NCBI GenBank assembly: GCA_922989275.2
Contig: OV277871.1
Span: 65,245,848 to 65,309,847, forward strand
Source of the DNA: Gari tellinella
Lineage: Eukaryota; Mollusca; Bivalvia; Cardiida; Psammobiidae
Length of the DNA stretch: 64,000 nt
Reading direction: 5' to 3'
Part shown: in pieces, positions 33,451 to 44,412 of the stretch
Numbering within the stretch: the stretch's first letter is position 1
How the letters are laid out: each line of letters begins with the position of its first letter
The notes under the pieces: model-generated
Databases searched by the model: none
The model's input: the letters and a program-made list of their open reading frames with translations, nothing else
Told to the model about the DNA's origin: nothing
Position numbers and translations under genes: made by a program

Positions 33451-33615
33451 TATAATTAATTGATCATGGCTAACAAACTTTATATCTGATATATCCATTA
33501 ATAATACATGATCTAGGTCATAAACAGGAACAGTGTTTGTAATATTATTTCATCTATGTTACTATTTATACAATTTACATAGTCAATATCATTTAACAGA
33601 TCATTATTAAATTTC
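33451..33615. other. Non-coding, AT-rich
   Basis: May belong to the LINE relic; no specific signal. Confidence 0.3.
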
Positions 33616-33816
33616 CACAGCGCTTAAACTATTATTTCCATTGCAAACAGTTTGGAGCCAGATCAGACACCGGGTTACCCGGCGTCTGACCAGGCTCCAA
33701 ACTGTTTGCCACTCAGATTAAAACTGGTAGTCTGAAATGTCAAAATTTTGTTATGTTCTATATTTCATTGCAATGCGTTAGCGTTTGAACGAAAGAATTA
33801 CGTTTTCTCCACTGTA
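33616..33816 (+). mobile_element. MITE-A copy 11, left end missing
   Basis: Begins inside the element at CTTAAACTATTATTTCC; palindrome X at about 33,642-33,709; right end TCTCCACTG-TA intact. Confidence 0.75.
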
Positions 33817-34589
33817 CTTCAGACCGGTAGCCAACTCGCAATCGATGGCCATCAATTGTTTTACTGAACACGCTACTGACGTATGCTGGGTAGGCATGGT
33901 TTGTACGGTCTGCATGATAAAGATTTCCTAAGTGAAAAAAATCGATTATTAATTTTATGATAAGTTTTTAGACAAAAAACCAGGCTAACAATCAGATTTT
34001 GAGTATAATGGCGGTAATAATTCAAACAGGGCGCGGTTGCGTAATCAGCATGCTTCCTGCTGAATATTATCTCAGACGGGTATACTAATTATTTAAATAA
34101 AACATAATAACAAAATGTAAATAAATAATTAAAACGATCAACTACTATCGATTCACTATAAATTATAACCAAAGTTTATATAATTTAAGGGATGAGCTTA
34201 ATACACATGTAAGAACATATCCAGTAGCTCCTAATAATCTGCAAGAGCTGGGTCCAAGGTTATAGAGATTTTCAGCTGAGTCTGAGTGTGTTTTCAAGCA
34301 TTTGATTGGTCAGATTGGAGCCTAGGCTCAAACCCTGCAGAAGTCTCTTGTTTGGAAATGAAGTTCGTAAAACTTTACGTTCTGGCAGAGATGTCTGCTA
34401 GTCCTAGGAGCCAGAGGTGGTCACACACGGTATTAAAATGAGTTGTGCTATGTTAATATTTCAATAGATATACACAGCAAGGGGATTCGGAGGTGACTTT
34501 GAAATTGTCCAATTTAGAATTACAAGATTTTGAGAATTTTATTTCCTCTGTGGTAGTTTTATTTGTTATGATTTACATTCATTTGCTTA
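33817..34589. other. No gene seen
   Basis: Non-coding. Around 34,230-34,345 GAGCCTAGGCTC and similar short inverted words occur; no defined element. Confidence 0.35.
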
Positions 34590-34760
34590 ACCGGTGGCAA
34601 CAACTTTCTATTGTTCGATTTTTCTGACCTGTCGGAGTTATTTTTAGAACAGAATAGTTCATAATGGTAAATAGATAACAGGGTAACATCGGATCTATAT
34701 AGTCGTACACTTTCCAACTTGAGATAACATGATCCTCGTGCAGCACGAGACCATTGCGCT
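34590..34760. repeat. Repeat N, uninterrupted copy
   Basis: Order: GAGTTATTTTTAGAAC, CATAATGGTAAATAGATAAC, CATCGGATCTATATAGTCGT, GATCCTCGTGCAGCACGAGA. The same order occurs at 48,620-49,970 but with about 1.2 kb of other DNA between the second and third phrases. A third, inverted piece lies near 47,100-47,150. Confidence 0.6.
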
Positions 34761-34779
34761 AAATTTACTGATATTTTAA

Positions 34780-35011
34780 ATTTTCCCAACAAACGCATTT
34801 ATATACTAAAACTATTATTTCAATTGCAAACAGTTTGGAGCCAGATCAGACGCCGGGTAACCCGGCGTCTGATCAGGCTCCAAACTGTTTGCCACCAAGA
34901 TAAACATGAAATATCAGAATTGACCAAAAGTTGTTCTTTTCTACGTTTTAGCGCTTTGCGTTTGCGTACGTTTGCGTTTAAACGGGAAAGAATAACAGAT
35001 TCTCCACTGTA
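34780..35011 (+). mobile_element. MITE-A copy 12, left end missing
   Basis: Starts TTCCCAACAAACGC; palindrome X at about 34,825-34,892; right end complete. As at 49,990, it abuts repeat N. Confidence 0.8.
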
Positions 35012-35685
35012 TGTATGATGTATTGAGTTATACATGTTTTTAAATTTGAACACCTTCCGTCAAAGAACACTCAAATTATACCAAATATAGAAAGTGCTTC
35101 GTTAGCTGTTGCCTTGAGTGTATATGTTTTCTAATTTACGATCAACGCCAATCCTCTTAACCTGAGGACCTGTAATAAACATCGTCGATCACTATAAATG
35201 TATGTTAATGATTCGACTTCCGTCAGGCAAAATTTACTAGTGTATATGTCGCCGACAACGAATCTGAGTTTCCAATATTCGGGTTTATGCAAACACAAAT
35301 ACATGTGTGCCCCTTACAAATAGCATATACGACACCAAGTGACATAGGGCTGCTAAATACAAGACACCAGTAATGATTGAAGATACGACGTCGACTGTCG
35401 ATTGCATTTGAAATAAACCTCTGTTTACAAACCGGAAACCTCTCTTTTCAGTCTTTAGTATCAATGGAGTGAGCGGGGGTGAAAGTAATTGTTTAAGAAA
35501 TAATACATGTATTTTAATTCCATGCAGATTAATTGATGCCATCTGCAACAATACAATTAGTCTGCGTCCGTTCTGAGAATAGACATTTCAACATGAAATT
35601 ATAATCAAAGTAGGGTCAACGTGTCAAACAATTTCATCATGGTCAAAACTGTTTACAAAGCTTAGCATGGTTTCACCGCTTGCAT
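35012..35685. other. No gene seen
   Basis: Includes an 88-codon open frame on the - strand (35,285-35,551) without recognisable domain. Confidence 0.4.
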
Positions 35686-36126
35686 ACTCAAAGTGACCAC
35701 TTTCACTCTCAATAAAGTCATAAACCGCATTTGAAAACCTTTTGATCCTGATTAGACGCCGCGTATGCCACTTGTTTTTAAATTACATTAGTTATACTGT
35801 CTTAACCCTTTAACTGATAGCCTATTTCTAGAATTGAAAATAGGTTACTACTTAAAGCAGGTTGAAAGTAAAGCAGAATGCGCTTAAGGCGCATTCTGCT
35901 TTACTTTCAGCCTGCTTTAAGCTATCCTGTGCTAGAATATATTGAAAAAATTCCCTATAATATATATTCATGACTGATTAAATTGGAACTATTTTCTTCA
36001 GCGGAAGAATAAATCAGATTTGCTAAAAGTCGCTTCTATGGGGTAAAGGGTTAATTCTAATCTTGAAGCGATATTGCAGACAACAATACTATGCACAGGA
36101 GACGACAATATGGCGATTACAGGGTA
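35686..36126. mobile_element. MITE-D copy 5 with nested MITE-C
   Basis: CACTTTCACTCTCAATAAAG, a half palindrome X (TTTTGATCCTGATTAGACGC), CAGTTATACTG...; then MITE-C at 35,802-36,054; then CTTGAAGCGATATTGCAGAC. The MITE-C borders are TTAA on both sides, and the intact copy at 18,841 has TTAA at the same point. Confidence 0.7.
35802..36054. mobile_element. MITE-C copy 7, nested in MITE-D
   Basis: TTAACCCTTTAACTGATAGC at left, GGGGTAAAGGGTTAA at right; palindrome Y at about 35,852-35,922 nearly perfect. Demonstrates TTAA duplication by comparison with the uninterrupted MITE-D. Confidence 0.85.
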
Positions 36127-37469
36127 AACATCTCCCGGAGAATTTGATCATTTGCATGTATTTTAATTTATGATCAACGTGTCGGTCAATGCCCACTCCT
36201 TGCGGTCGTATTAGAAGAATTTTGTACGACCATATTTGTGAAAACTATTGCCATCAGTTTGGATCCAGATAAAACACTCGGTAACCCATCGTCTTATCTA
36301 GATCCAAAAATTTCAAGAGACTGGCAACCAGATTTAGCATAAAATAGTAAAGTAAATATCATTTAAGGATAAGAAAGTCTGTATAAAAATGCATTTGAAT
36401 TAACAAAATCATTTACTTCTGGTGGGATTCGAAATCGGGACGGAAATTGAAAATTAAGATACACCTTTAACCGATTGAGCTTAGTTTGCTATTGATTTAA
36501 CGGCGATCAATTAAACTACTTCAACCTATAACGCTGGGGCATACAGTATTAGTTTCGATTTATGTTTGCGCATGCGTAAACGATTTCAATTGCGTCGAAA
36601 GCGAAGTCGAAATGGATTCACTCCGTCTGTACCATGTACAGACTGAGGAGGAAAAGCGATGGAAAATATCTAAAAACTAAGATTTGATGACTTTTCTTGA
36701 GGATGTTTTTAGACTTAACATATTTTGATGCCAGATGAACGATTGTGCTATTTGAAAATTTTTGTTTAGTTTGCAAATACACCATTTTGTTGCTTGTCGC
36801 TTTAAAAACTCTTATTATATATCTTAAAAGGAAATGTAGATAAATCAAGTATTTGAATTTTAAGTAGATCTAGACGACAATTTCATAACGTGTGGACGGT
36901 TAAGATACGTGCGCGTTAATGAATCCACTTCCGCCAGGCAACGTCTGTTATATTAGTACCCCTTTAACATCTGTTTTATCGCCTGCTTTAAATCTTTAGA
37001 CCGTCACGATGACGTTTGCTGCGGAACTGTGGTATGTATGTTTGCTTCAATGTAAGGATAAAGGTAAATACTTTAACACAATATCAAAATGATGTTCAGA
37101 GAGTTTTGATCCGGGCCCCATGGTCTTAAAGCGTTTGAGTCGAGTTTGATATCGTTCTCACGCTTTTAATTTGTCAGGGTTTAGGAAAAGCTCAAATCTG
37201 ACCAATCAAAACCTTGCGATTGATCTCAACCTCGACTCAAACACTTTATAACATTTGTGCTAGATCATACACCATGTTACGCGGCGTCTGATCAGGATCC
37301 AAACTGTTTACAATGTCGACTACAGTCGCCTTTGCCAGTGAAAACATTAACCATCGTCTCGTTACACGACTTCTGATCCAGATTTAATACAACTAAAATT
37401 TTAGGTTAAATATGTTTTTAAACACAAGCCAGGTAAGAAGACAAAGCTCTTTCCAAATAAACAGGAACT
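36127..37469. other. No gene; tRNA-like relic and scraps
   Basis: On the - strand at about 36,418-36,490 a box A-like TAAGCTCAATCGGTTAAAGG and box B-like GATTTCGAATCC form a tRNA-derived relic. At 36,255-36,315 and 37,265-37,310 are broken palindrome X pieces. At 37,115-37,255 CAAACACTTTATAA-type and GTTTGAGTCGAG words form a loose inverted repeat. No coding signal. Confidence 0.4.
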
Positions 37470-37687
37470 TATTTTACGACTCACGAGCGGATGTTGTCCT
37501 AAGTCAAAACTTTAAAATACATTTAATCTCTGATGTCTTGTGACACCTTCTTTGGAATCGTCTTTTCAAGACGATTCAAAAATGATGTCACAAGACAGGG
37601 TTTTATGGAGAAATAAATAATAATTGAGAGTTTTTTAATCTGACTTACGACAATATTTGTTGTACGAAGTTTTATGAAACGGGCCCC
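37470..37687. mobile_element. MITE-I copy, left end degraded
   Basis: CCTAAGTCAAAACTT, TCTTTGGAATCGTCTTTTCA and complement, TGTCACAAGACAGG, and the right end GAAGTTTTATGAAACGGGCC. Family reference at 39,380. Confidence 0.65.
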
Positions 37688-37785
37688 CGAGTCAAACCCG
37701 TTTGGCATATTTTATTATAATAAATAATATGTTCCCCTCCGAGCGTGTGCGTGCGTTTATCATATATATACGTTCTATATCACAT

Positions 37786-37918
37786 CAGCTAGGGATTGGC
37801 CGATTTTATTGACCTGGCAGGGCGGAGTTACGATGCGGATCTTTGCCTTTTAACTTTAGGGGCGACAGCAGGCTCTTTTATAATCGGAACTTACCGTTAT
37901 CGCCTGTTTTTTTCTCTC
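37786..37918 (+). repeat. Dispersed repeat O, copy 1
   Basis: GGCCGATTTTATTGACCTGG, AATGCGGA-like, GGGGCGACAGCAGGCTCTTT and TATAATCGGAACTTACC; second copy at 41,586-41,708. Confidence 0.55.
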
Positions 37919-37979
37919 TAAAGTTGGGTCATGTCAGACAAATGATAAAGTCATGAAGAGGTAAATCGGGTAAATTAAA

Positions 37980-38300
37980 CATTGGTCATAACTTTGGAGC
38001 TGCATGTGATACAAACTTAATATATATTTGGAATGTGTACTCAGCTCAAGAAGCTCTTGTGCTTGTTACAACTTAGGCTATGGCCAACAAAGGTCAATGT
38101 ACATGTAATTAAGAGGTCCAATATGGTTAATTTAACATTTGCCGTAACTACACGTGATAGAGGCTTCATATTTGACATGTGTACTCAACTTAAGAAACCC
38201 TTAAGCTCAGTAGACTTGAGTCATATCAAGGGTCAATTTTCATTTAGAGGTCAAATAGAGTCAATTCAAGTTAGGTCTAAAATCTAGAAAATGCTTGTAT
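37980..38300 (+). repeat. Repeat T (GACCTTGACC type), inverted relative to the copy at 39,900
   Basis: Units of about 150 bp: TGTGTACTCAGCTCAAGAAG near 38,032 and TGTGTACTCAACTTAAGAAA near 38,176. The complementary version runs the other way at 39,960-40,900, so the interval 38,300-39,900 is bracketed by inverted repeats. Confidence 0.5.
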
Positions 38301-39379
38301 CTTACAGAATATGTCTTACCTCTTATATATAGGCCTAATATACACTTTCCAGTATTATATTTGAGTTCTTATCAGAACAGAACACAACATATTTTATGTT
38401 GACTTAACACACTGTATATGCCTGGTTTAATTAGGGTCATTTTATAATATACTTAATCGCTGTTGATGACTCTTTACTTGTCTCCGTAACTGTCCATACG
38501 TTGGACGAGTGACGTGTTCGGATTAACAAAAGGTGTGTGTAACAGTATCATTGTTAACCATCTTTTTATATCCCAAGTGGCGATTATATGAATGTTGTAA
38601 GACATTATTAATAACCAGAACTTTATTTGGGTAAAGTATTGCATTGAAACAGCGAGATTGATAGATTATATTTAATACATACAGATCTGGTAATAGTCTG
38701 GGAAACTATACAGAAAATGTAGAAGTTGTGCTTAATCATCCTAATACCGGTGGCTACCTTTTACTGAAATATCAAAATAGGGTTGATGTTTCTTAATTTT
38801 CATACCGGATGTTCATAAAGAAAACAGTCAAATCTCCCCTGTTAACCGCCAAATCTATAAAACATGACTATTCTGAGCTTTTCCATGTTGATGTACTTTT
38901 CTCAATAAAAGTCCCTATTTCTTACTTTATAGTGTTACGGTTAATTATCAGAATAGTTACCTCTATTTACAAGAAGATGTTGGACAACGCCACAGAGCCA
39001 GGACCATTGATATGTTAAACTAATTCTGGCCAACCTGAAAATACTATATGTCTGTACCGTTTATGATTAGCCCCAACTTGACGGGGTTTGGTATTATACA
39101 GAAGGGTCTATATTGTGAGACTTCTGCAATTCCTATGCACGGTTTTAGGCAGTTATCGTTGCCACAAATAATTACAAATTCCCCGTAAACAACAGGTTTT
39201 CTAGTAGTCGTGATATACCGCGTAATAAAAATATAAAACTGTTAAAATCAGTAACCTTTTGTCATTTAAAAGTTAGATGTATAACTCCGGTTATAATTAA
39301 AATGAGATCATTACCAGTGCCATTCTGTTCTGAAAATGTTACAGTCAACCATTCGACTGAAAGTATGTAAAAGGCATAG
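38301..39379. other. No gene seen
   Basis: Non-coding; no domain in the 69-codon open frame at 38,809. Confidence 0.4.
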
Positions 39380-39621
39380 GCCCCGTTTCATAAAACATCT
39401 TACGACAAATGCTGTCGTAAGTCAAAACTTGAAAATATATTAAATCTCTGATTTCTCTATCTAATTCTGTCTCTGTGAAATCTTTTTGGAATCGTCTTTT
39501 CAAGATGATTCCAAACAAATGTCACAAGACAGGATAAGATGGCGAAATAAATAATAACTGAGAGTTTTATAATCTGACTTACGACAACATTTGTCGTACG
39601 AGGTTTTATGAAACGGGCCCC
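39380..39621. mobile_element. MITE-I copy (reference for the family)
   Basis: Ends GGCCCCGTTTCATAAAACAT and GTTTTATGAAACGGGCCC, with subterminal CTTACGACAAATG repeats and an inner inverted pair (TTGGAATCGTCTTTTCAAGA). Superfamily not assigned. Confidence 0.75.
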
Positions 39622-40173
39622 TGTTGTGCAGTTGTGACAGATAGATTTTCACACACCAGTCCACATCAACCCTCTTGTCGTTTAACCCATTGATGCATTT
39701 TGCAGTTTCAAGAGCAGGATGACCGAAGAAAGTAGTCAAGAAGAAAGATTATATCAATTCTGGTCCGAGTGTGCATATTGTTTATTTTGTATTGACCAGA
39801 AACTATGTGTATAAGTCAAAATGATATATGTTCTCTTCTGGTCTGAGAAGAATTAAAATAATACTAAGAAAGTTAGATTAGGCCTACATATAAGAGTTGA
39901 CACATCTTCTGCCAGATACAAGCCTTTTTCTTGATTTTAGACTAATGGTGAATTAACTCTATTTAAACTCTAAATGACCTTGACCTTTGACATGACCTAA
40001 CTCTACTGAGCTTAAAAGTTTCTTAAGTTGAGTACACATATCAAATAGTAAGTCTCTATCACATGTAGTTACAGAGTTACGACTAATGTTAAATTAACCA
40101 TATATGACCTCTAAATGACCTTGACCTTTGTTGGACATAACCCAAGTTGTACCAAGCTCAAGAGCTCATTGAG

Positions 40174-40646
40174 TTCGGCTGCGTGGCTTAGTGGTAGAGC
40201 GTTCGCTTGCAGTTCGGGAGGTTGTGGGTTCAATCCCCGGCCGGGTGAAACCAAAGACTTTGAAATTGGTAGTAATGGCTTCCCTCCTTGGCGCTCAGCA
40301 TTTCGGGTTAGCATTACAACTGGTTTGTCGGTGTCAGGATATAGTGACCGGCCGGGTACAGTCCCAATGGTGCACCTAAAAAGTTCCCCTGCTCGTAATA
40401 TCCGAAAGGATGTGTAGCAGTATACAGTCGAACTTCGATATCTCGAAGCCGGTTTTGACGACCATACCCGTATTTCAAAGTTAAAACGTGGCTAAGCCAC
40501 GTTTTAACTTTGAAATATCGGTATGTTCGACTTAACCGAGCATGAAATAATGCAGTTCATATGTCGAACTATCGGATAGTTTGAGTTAAACGAGTTCGAG
40601 ATATCGAAGTTCGACTGTATATATAAAGATAGAAAGAAAGAAAGAG
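40174..40646 (+). mobile_element. tRNA-derived SINE with a MITE inserted in its tail
   Basis: tRNA-like head at 40,180-40,255 (box A TGGCTTAGTGGTAGAGCG, box B GGGTTCAATCCC, loop with GCA anticodon as in tRNA-Cys), a body shared with the copy at 45,356 (GTAATGGCTTCCCTCCTTG, TTTCGGGTTAGCAT, CCCAATGGTGCACCTAAAAA), and an AT-rich GAAAGAAAG tail. TTGAG flanks both ends as a short target duplication. Confidence 0.75.
40423..40619. mobile_element. MITE-L (TACAGTCGAACTTCGATATC ends)
   Basis: Terminal inverted repeats of about 25 bp beginning CAGTCGAACTTCGATATCTC next to TA on both sides, Tc1/mariner-like. The centre holds a second perfect inverted repeat, ATTTCAAAGTTAAAACGTGG/complement, of about 24 bp per arm. 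Confidence 0.8.
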
Positions 40647-40920
40647 TTGAGAACATATTCCAAATATAAAGTCTGTATCTAATGCAGTAAAGTTATGGCC
40701 AATGTTTAATTCAGGCAATTTTACCTCTAAATGACCTTGACATTTGTTGGACATGACCCAAGTTGTACTGAGCTCAAGAGCTTCCTTATTTGAGTACACA
40801 TAGCAAGTATAAAGTCTCTATCCTATCTAGTTCTAGAGTTATGGAAAAGGGTAAAGTTGTGGATAGACGGACAAACAAGCAGACAAACAGACAGACAGAC
40901 TGAAAAAAACAATATGCTTA

Positions 40921-41231
40921 CGACTAAGTAGTGTTGGGTCATAAAAATACAGACACATCGTTATTTTTCATAAAAATCTTTAAGAAAAGGTATGCCGTCT
41001 GCAAGCACGGTCGCGAACATATGTGACTTTAAGCTTTAAAACACAATGTACACAACTTAACTAATCATTGTTGTAATATTTCATCCTATCTTAATGATAT
41101 GAATCATATGTGAATATATTTAGCGCCTGTCATCAAACTTCCTTCTTGTTTTAACGCACCTGGTCCAATTCAGGGGCGCCGCCATTATTTGTATGTACCT
41201 GACCTAATAATCGAAGTATTATTAGGCAGAG
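40921..41231. other. No gene seen
   Basis: Non-coding. Confidence 0.4.
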
Positions 41232-42120
41232 AACCAGACTAGTGGATATGGCTGCACGCACATGTGTTTCTCCATGTAGAAAGTATCAGAAAATAACTAT
41301 TCAATACGGAACTATAACCTATCACCCATAAAATCAAATGTAAATAAGATTTATCTTGCCAAAGGTTAGCTCCGCTCTGCAAGGTGAAAATAACGGTCTA
41401 TACCAAATGTGGTTTGTGAAATTGGGAATACATGTCAGTACATCCTGGATAGCTTAATATCGTTTCGAATACAATGTCACTGCAACTGTGACCTCTATTA
41501 TAGAAACAATTGTCTGGAGAACATTTCTTATACAATATCAAGAAGATATACCAAATTAGGTTTGTGAGTAAATATGTGAATGGTATAGGCCGATTTTATT
41601 GAACTGGCAGTTCGAATTTTCAATGCGGACCGTTGCATTTCAACTTTGGGGCGGCAGCACGCTCTTGTATTATCGGAATTTACCTTTATCGTCGGACGGT
41701 GTTTTCTCAACATTACATATTAATGGACAATTTGACAGAAGGAATATAATGAGGAATGACAAACAGCTTGAATCCAGATCAGACGCCGCGTTTGCAGACT
41801 CAAGCTGATTGCAAATGTAAGCCAAGTCTTAATTTCCCTCCCTAAAACAACTCCCTCCGAACAACACATACAATAATGACACAACCACTGTCTTCCATTG
41901 GGGTTTTTGTAGAGATGGAGCACCGCTAACACCTTTTAACGTGGATATGGCTGCACGCATATGTGTGTTTTCATGCTGAAAAATATCGGAAATAACTATT
42001 CAATACAGAACTACCGGTATAACCGTTCACCCCTAAATCAAATGAAATTAGTTTATCTATGACAAAGTTTAGCTCTGCCCTGCCAGATGAAAAACTCAGT
42101 CTATACCAAATGTGTTGTGA
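41232..42120 (+). repeat. Tandem duplication containing repeat O
   Basis: The segments 41,232-41,416 and 41,941-42,120 match (GTGGATATGGCTGCACGCA, CTATTCAATAC, TTAGCTC..CCCTGC, GTCTATACCAAATGTG), offset by about 709 bp. Between them lies repeat O copy 2 (41,586-41,708) and a MITE-B fragment. Confidence 0.55.
41722..41930 (-). mobile_element. MITE-B fragment
   Basis: AATGACAAACAGCTTGAATC, a shortened palindrome X centre, TAATTTCCCTCCCTAAAAC and GTAGAGATGGAGCACCGC. Confidence 0.6.
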
Positions 42121-42514
42121 TCGATAAAAGAGAGCAAGCAATCGCTAAACCCCTAAAAAATAACATTCCGTTACAAAAACTTCAATAACTTCTAATTATT
42201 AAATAGTTGTATTGATATTAAGCCCTGACACATTAACGTAGGTATAAAAGTCCATAGCTAAACATTTGGTTCAACTTTTGTTTTCCATCGCCGTGTTCAA
42301 GGTTCGTATCTCACCTAAGCTAAAGAAAAACAAAGCCCCGAATTCTTTTAAATGCGCTTTAACAGAAGTTCTTATCCTAAACTAATATTTACATGTTTAT
42401 ATAAGCGTTTGACACACATTTACCTAATTCTTTTTTGTGCTTAATTTGGTTTTCTGTCCTTTTTTAATTGTATGTAACTTTAACTGACACTATTGTAACC
42501 ATCACAGACGATAG
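42121..42514. other. No gene seen
   Basis: AT-rich non-coding. Confidence 0.4.
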
Positions 42515-42706
42515 CAGGGCTCCAGATAAGGGGAGTATTTCAAAAACTAAATCTTTATTTCTGGTTTAAACCCTATAGTGTCACTACTCATTAGAATCGT
42601 CTCGAAGAGACGATTCTAATGAGTAGTAACACCATAGGATTTGATGCTAAAATAATTGAGAAAATGTTGGATTTGTTCAGTTTACCCCCTCTTATCTGGA
42701 GCCCTG
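42515..42706. mobile_element. MITE-J copy (reference for the family)
   Basis: Ends CAGGGCTCCAGATAAG and CTTATCTGGAGCCCTG; central inverted repeat ACTACTCATTAGAATCGTCT/complement, about 23 bp per arm. hAT-like end sequence, unproven. Confidence 0.75.
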
Positions 42707-43145
42707 CGAGAGTCTCCGCTTCTGCGAGAGTCTCCGCTTCGTCTGAATTATCGACGGATTGAGCGGTATCGCCTTTACGGATATCAGATGACGAACGGGC
42801 TACAATAAAATGGGGAAACTTCATAGGTGAATGTCGTTTCTTCAACATGTGCCTTTTTTCTGAGGTACCTGTGAAGAGTACATTAGCCCTATGTAACAGT
42901 TTAGAATAAGATCAGACGGCTCCTTAAAAAGGACTCCCTGGTCAGGGTCTGCACTGTTTTTCATACGGTAGTCATGTGTCTTATCAAAATTTAAACTACT
43001 GTCAACTTAAATTAAACTGAATCGTAAGAAACTTCAAAACATTTTATTTCTTCTAAATTATAGTGCATTGCATATGCATGTCGTTTGCATTATTTAATGG
43101 GAGATAATATTGTTTTTCCGTTTTACTTGAATATTTTGTTTTCAG
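42707..43145. other. End of intron 1; palindrome X scrap
   Basis: GCGAGAGTCTCCGCTTC is duplicated in tandem at 42,706-42,739. At 42,895-42,962 a decayed MITE-H-type palindrome (GATCAGACGGCTCC...GGTCAGGGTCTGCACTG). The polypyrimidine tract TTTTCCGTTTTACTTG...TTTTGTTTTCAG leads to exon 2. Confidence 0.45.
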
Positions 43146-43240
43146 GTGAGAACAGGCTAACAGTGTTCAAAATACTGCGAAACAAGACTCTCGAGTTCCT
43201 GCATACGGAGGCCTTCGGCGAGCAGCTTCGATTGCGCACG
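43146..43240 (+). CDS. Exon 2 of the choice-of-anchor I-like gene
   Basis: 95 bp. The first two bases complete the glycine codon begun in exon 1, then ENRLTVFKILRNKTLEFLHT and EAFGEQLRLRT follow (residues 68-99). Joined with exon 1 this reads LVYALGENRLTVFKI, a continuous pair of propeller-like strands. Acceptor TTTTGTTTTCAG, donor ACG|GTATGT, leaving phase 0. Confidence 0.75.
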
Positions 43241-43279
43241 GTATGTTCAAAGGAGAAGACGTGTCTCTTTCGAGTTTTA

Positions 43280-43680
43280 AAACATTTCACCATAAATACA
43301 GTGGAGAAAACGTTATTCTTTCCCAATAAACGCGTTTACGTTAAAGCTATTATTTGCAGTGCAAACAGTTTGGAGCCAGATCAGACGCCGGGTAACCCGG
43401 TGTTTGATCAGGCTCCAAACTGTTTGCCACCAAGATAAAGATGAATTATCAGAATTGTCAAAAAGTTGTACTTTTCTACGTTTTAGTATTTTGCGTTTGC
43501 GTACGTTTGCGCTTAAACGGGAAAGAATAACGTTTTCTCCACTGTATATATGCCTTTGTATTTATCCTTTTCTTCCACCGAGGAAAAACATTCCAATTTA
43601 TTCAGTCGTGAACATACACAGAAAGAACAATATTATTTATTCTAGCTGATGATAGCTTCAAACAGACTGAAAATAAACCA
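43280..43680. mobile_element. MITE-C copy split by MITE-A
   Basis: Left piece CATTTCACCATAAA at 43,283-43,296, right piece TATGCCTTTGTATTTATCC from 43,547. The normal MITE-C order is CCATAAATATGCC, so MITE-A inserted at that TA. The right part stops in the first arm of palindrome Y (AACAGACTGAAAATAAACC). Confidence 0.7.
43297..43546 (+). mobile_element. MITE-A copy 13, 56 bp after exon 2
   Basis: Complete, 250 bp, AACGTTTTCTCCACTG end subtype. One palindrome arm has GGTGTTTGATCAGG, so the hairpin carries two mismatches. Confidence 0.88.
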
Positions 43681-43950
43681 TAGTTACAAGTTCTTATTAT
43701 TCACTACTAATAATGAGTTTTCTTTCAAGGGTTTTCCCCTTGGTATTTGCTTTTGGTTCGGAACATGATAACGTTGTTATCGAAGGCAAAACAGTAAAAA
43801 ATATGTAGACCAATCAGGCGCGCTTTTGAAAAGGTTGGTACCAATCGTTCAGATAAAACTCTTAATAATGAACAAATCATTCTACTTGCCAAAGGAATTA
43901 AATTCACAATTTACTTACAATCAAGGCCTTTATCATTGTTATCGCTAGTG
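43681..43950. other. No gene seen
   Basis: Non-coding; short inverted words around 43,765-43,790. Confidence 0.35.
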
Positions 43951-44150
43951 AAACAGTCATCTCCTGGTGACCTTTTGATCATAAGGCCTTGCCAGACAAT
44001 TTCCTTGCAAAAATCATGGGTCTTGTGGACATCTAGGTAGCAAATAACCATTAGAGCTTCTCACGTGAGACCCGACCTTTATATTTGATAGTTTGGTTAG
44101 AAATAACCATTGAAAATCACTAGAGCATGAGTATAATCTGGGCTTCAACA
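43951..44150 (-). repeat. Dispersed repeat R, copy 1
   Basis: Matches 58,385-58,565 in the opposite direction: GCCAGACAATTTCCTTGCAA, ATGGGTCTTGTGGACAT, CACGTGAGACCCGACCTTTA, ATTTGATAGTTTGGTTAGAA. Confidence 0.6.
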
Positions 44151-44158
44151 GATAAACT

Positions 44159-44412
44159 CAGGGCTGCCATTTCTCCGGATTTTTCCTAAATCTCCGGATT
44201 TTTTCCGAGTTCATGGAAGCTTAAAGCAGGCTGAAAGTAAAGCAGAATGCGCCATAAGGCGCATTCTGCTTTTCTTACAGCCTGCTTTAAGTAGTCGCAT
44301 TTCAACAAAACAAGAAAAGGCTATGGAGTAAAGGTACGATTAGTAAATTCGCTCTTGAAAAATGCAAATTTGGAAATCTTAGGATTTTTCATGTTAACTT
44401 ATGGCAGCCCTG
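44159..44412 (-). mobile_element. MITE-F copy 2
   Basis: CAGGGCTGCCATTTCTCCGG to TTATGGCAGCCCTG; flanks TAAACT and TGAACT differ by one base. Palindrome Y at about 44,219-44,291 with core GCGCCATAAGGCGC. Confidence 0.8.

Larger units (their letters stand above)
39900..40920 (-). repeat. Repeat T, second array, interrupted by a SINE
   Basis: CTAAATGACCTTGACCTTTG units near 39,971, 40,111 and 40,727, then a GACAAACAGACAGACAGACT tract and CAATATGCTTACGACT. The SINE at 40,174-40,646 splits it, with TTGAG on both sides. Confidence 0.6.
26119..43145 (+). other. Intron 1 (17,027 bp)
   Basis: Bounded by GTAAGT and TTTTCAG. It holds five complete or partial MITE-A copies, other MITEs, a LINE relic, tRNA-like relics, a SINE and several dispersed repeats, each listed separately. 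No additional exon of this gene was recognised; phases of exons 1 and 2 join without one. Confidence 0.7.
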
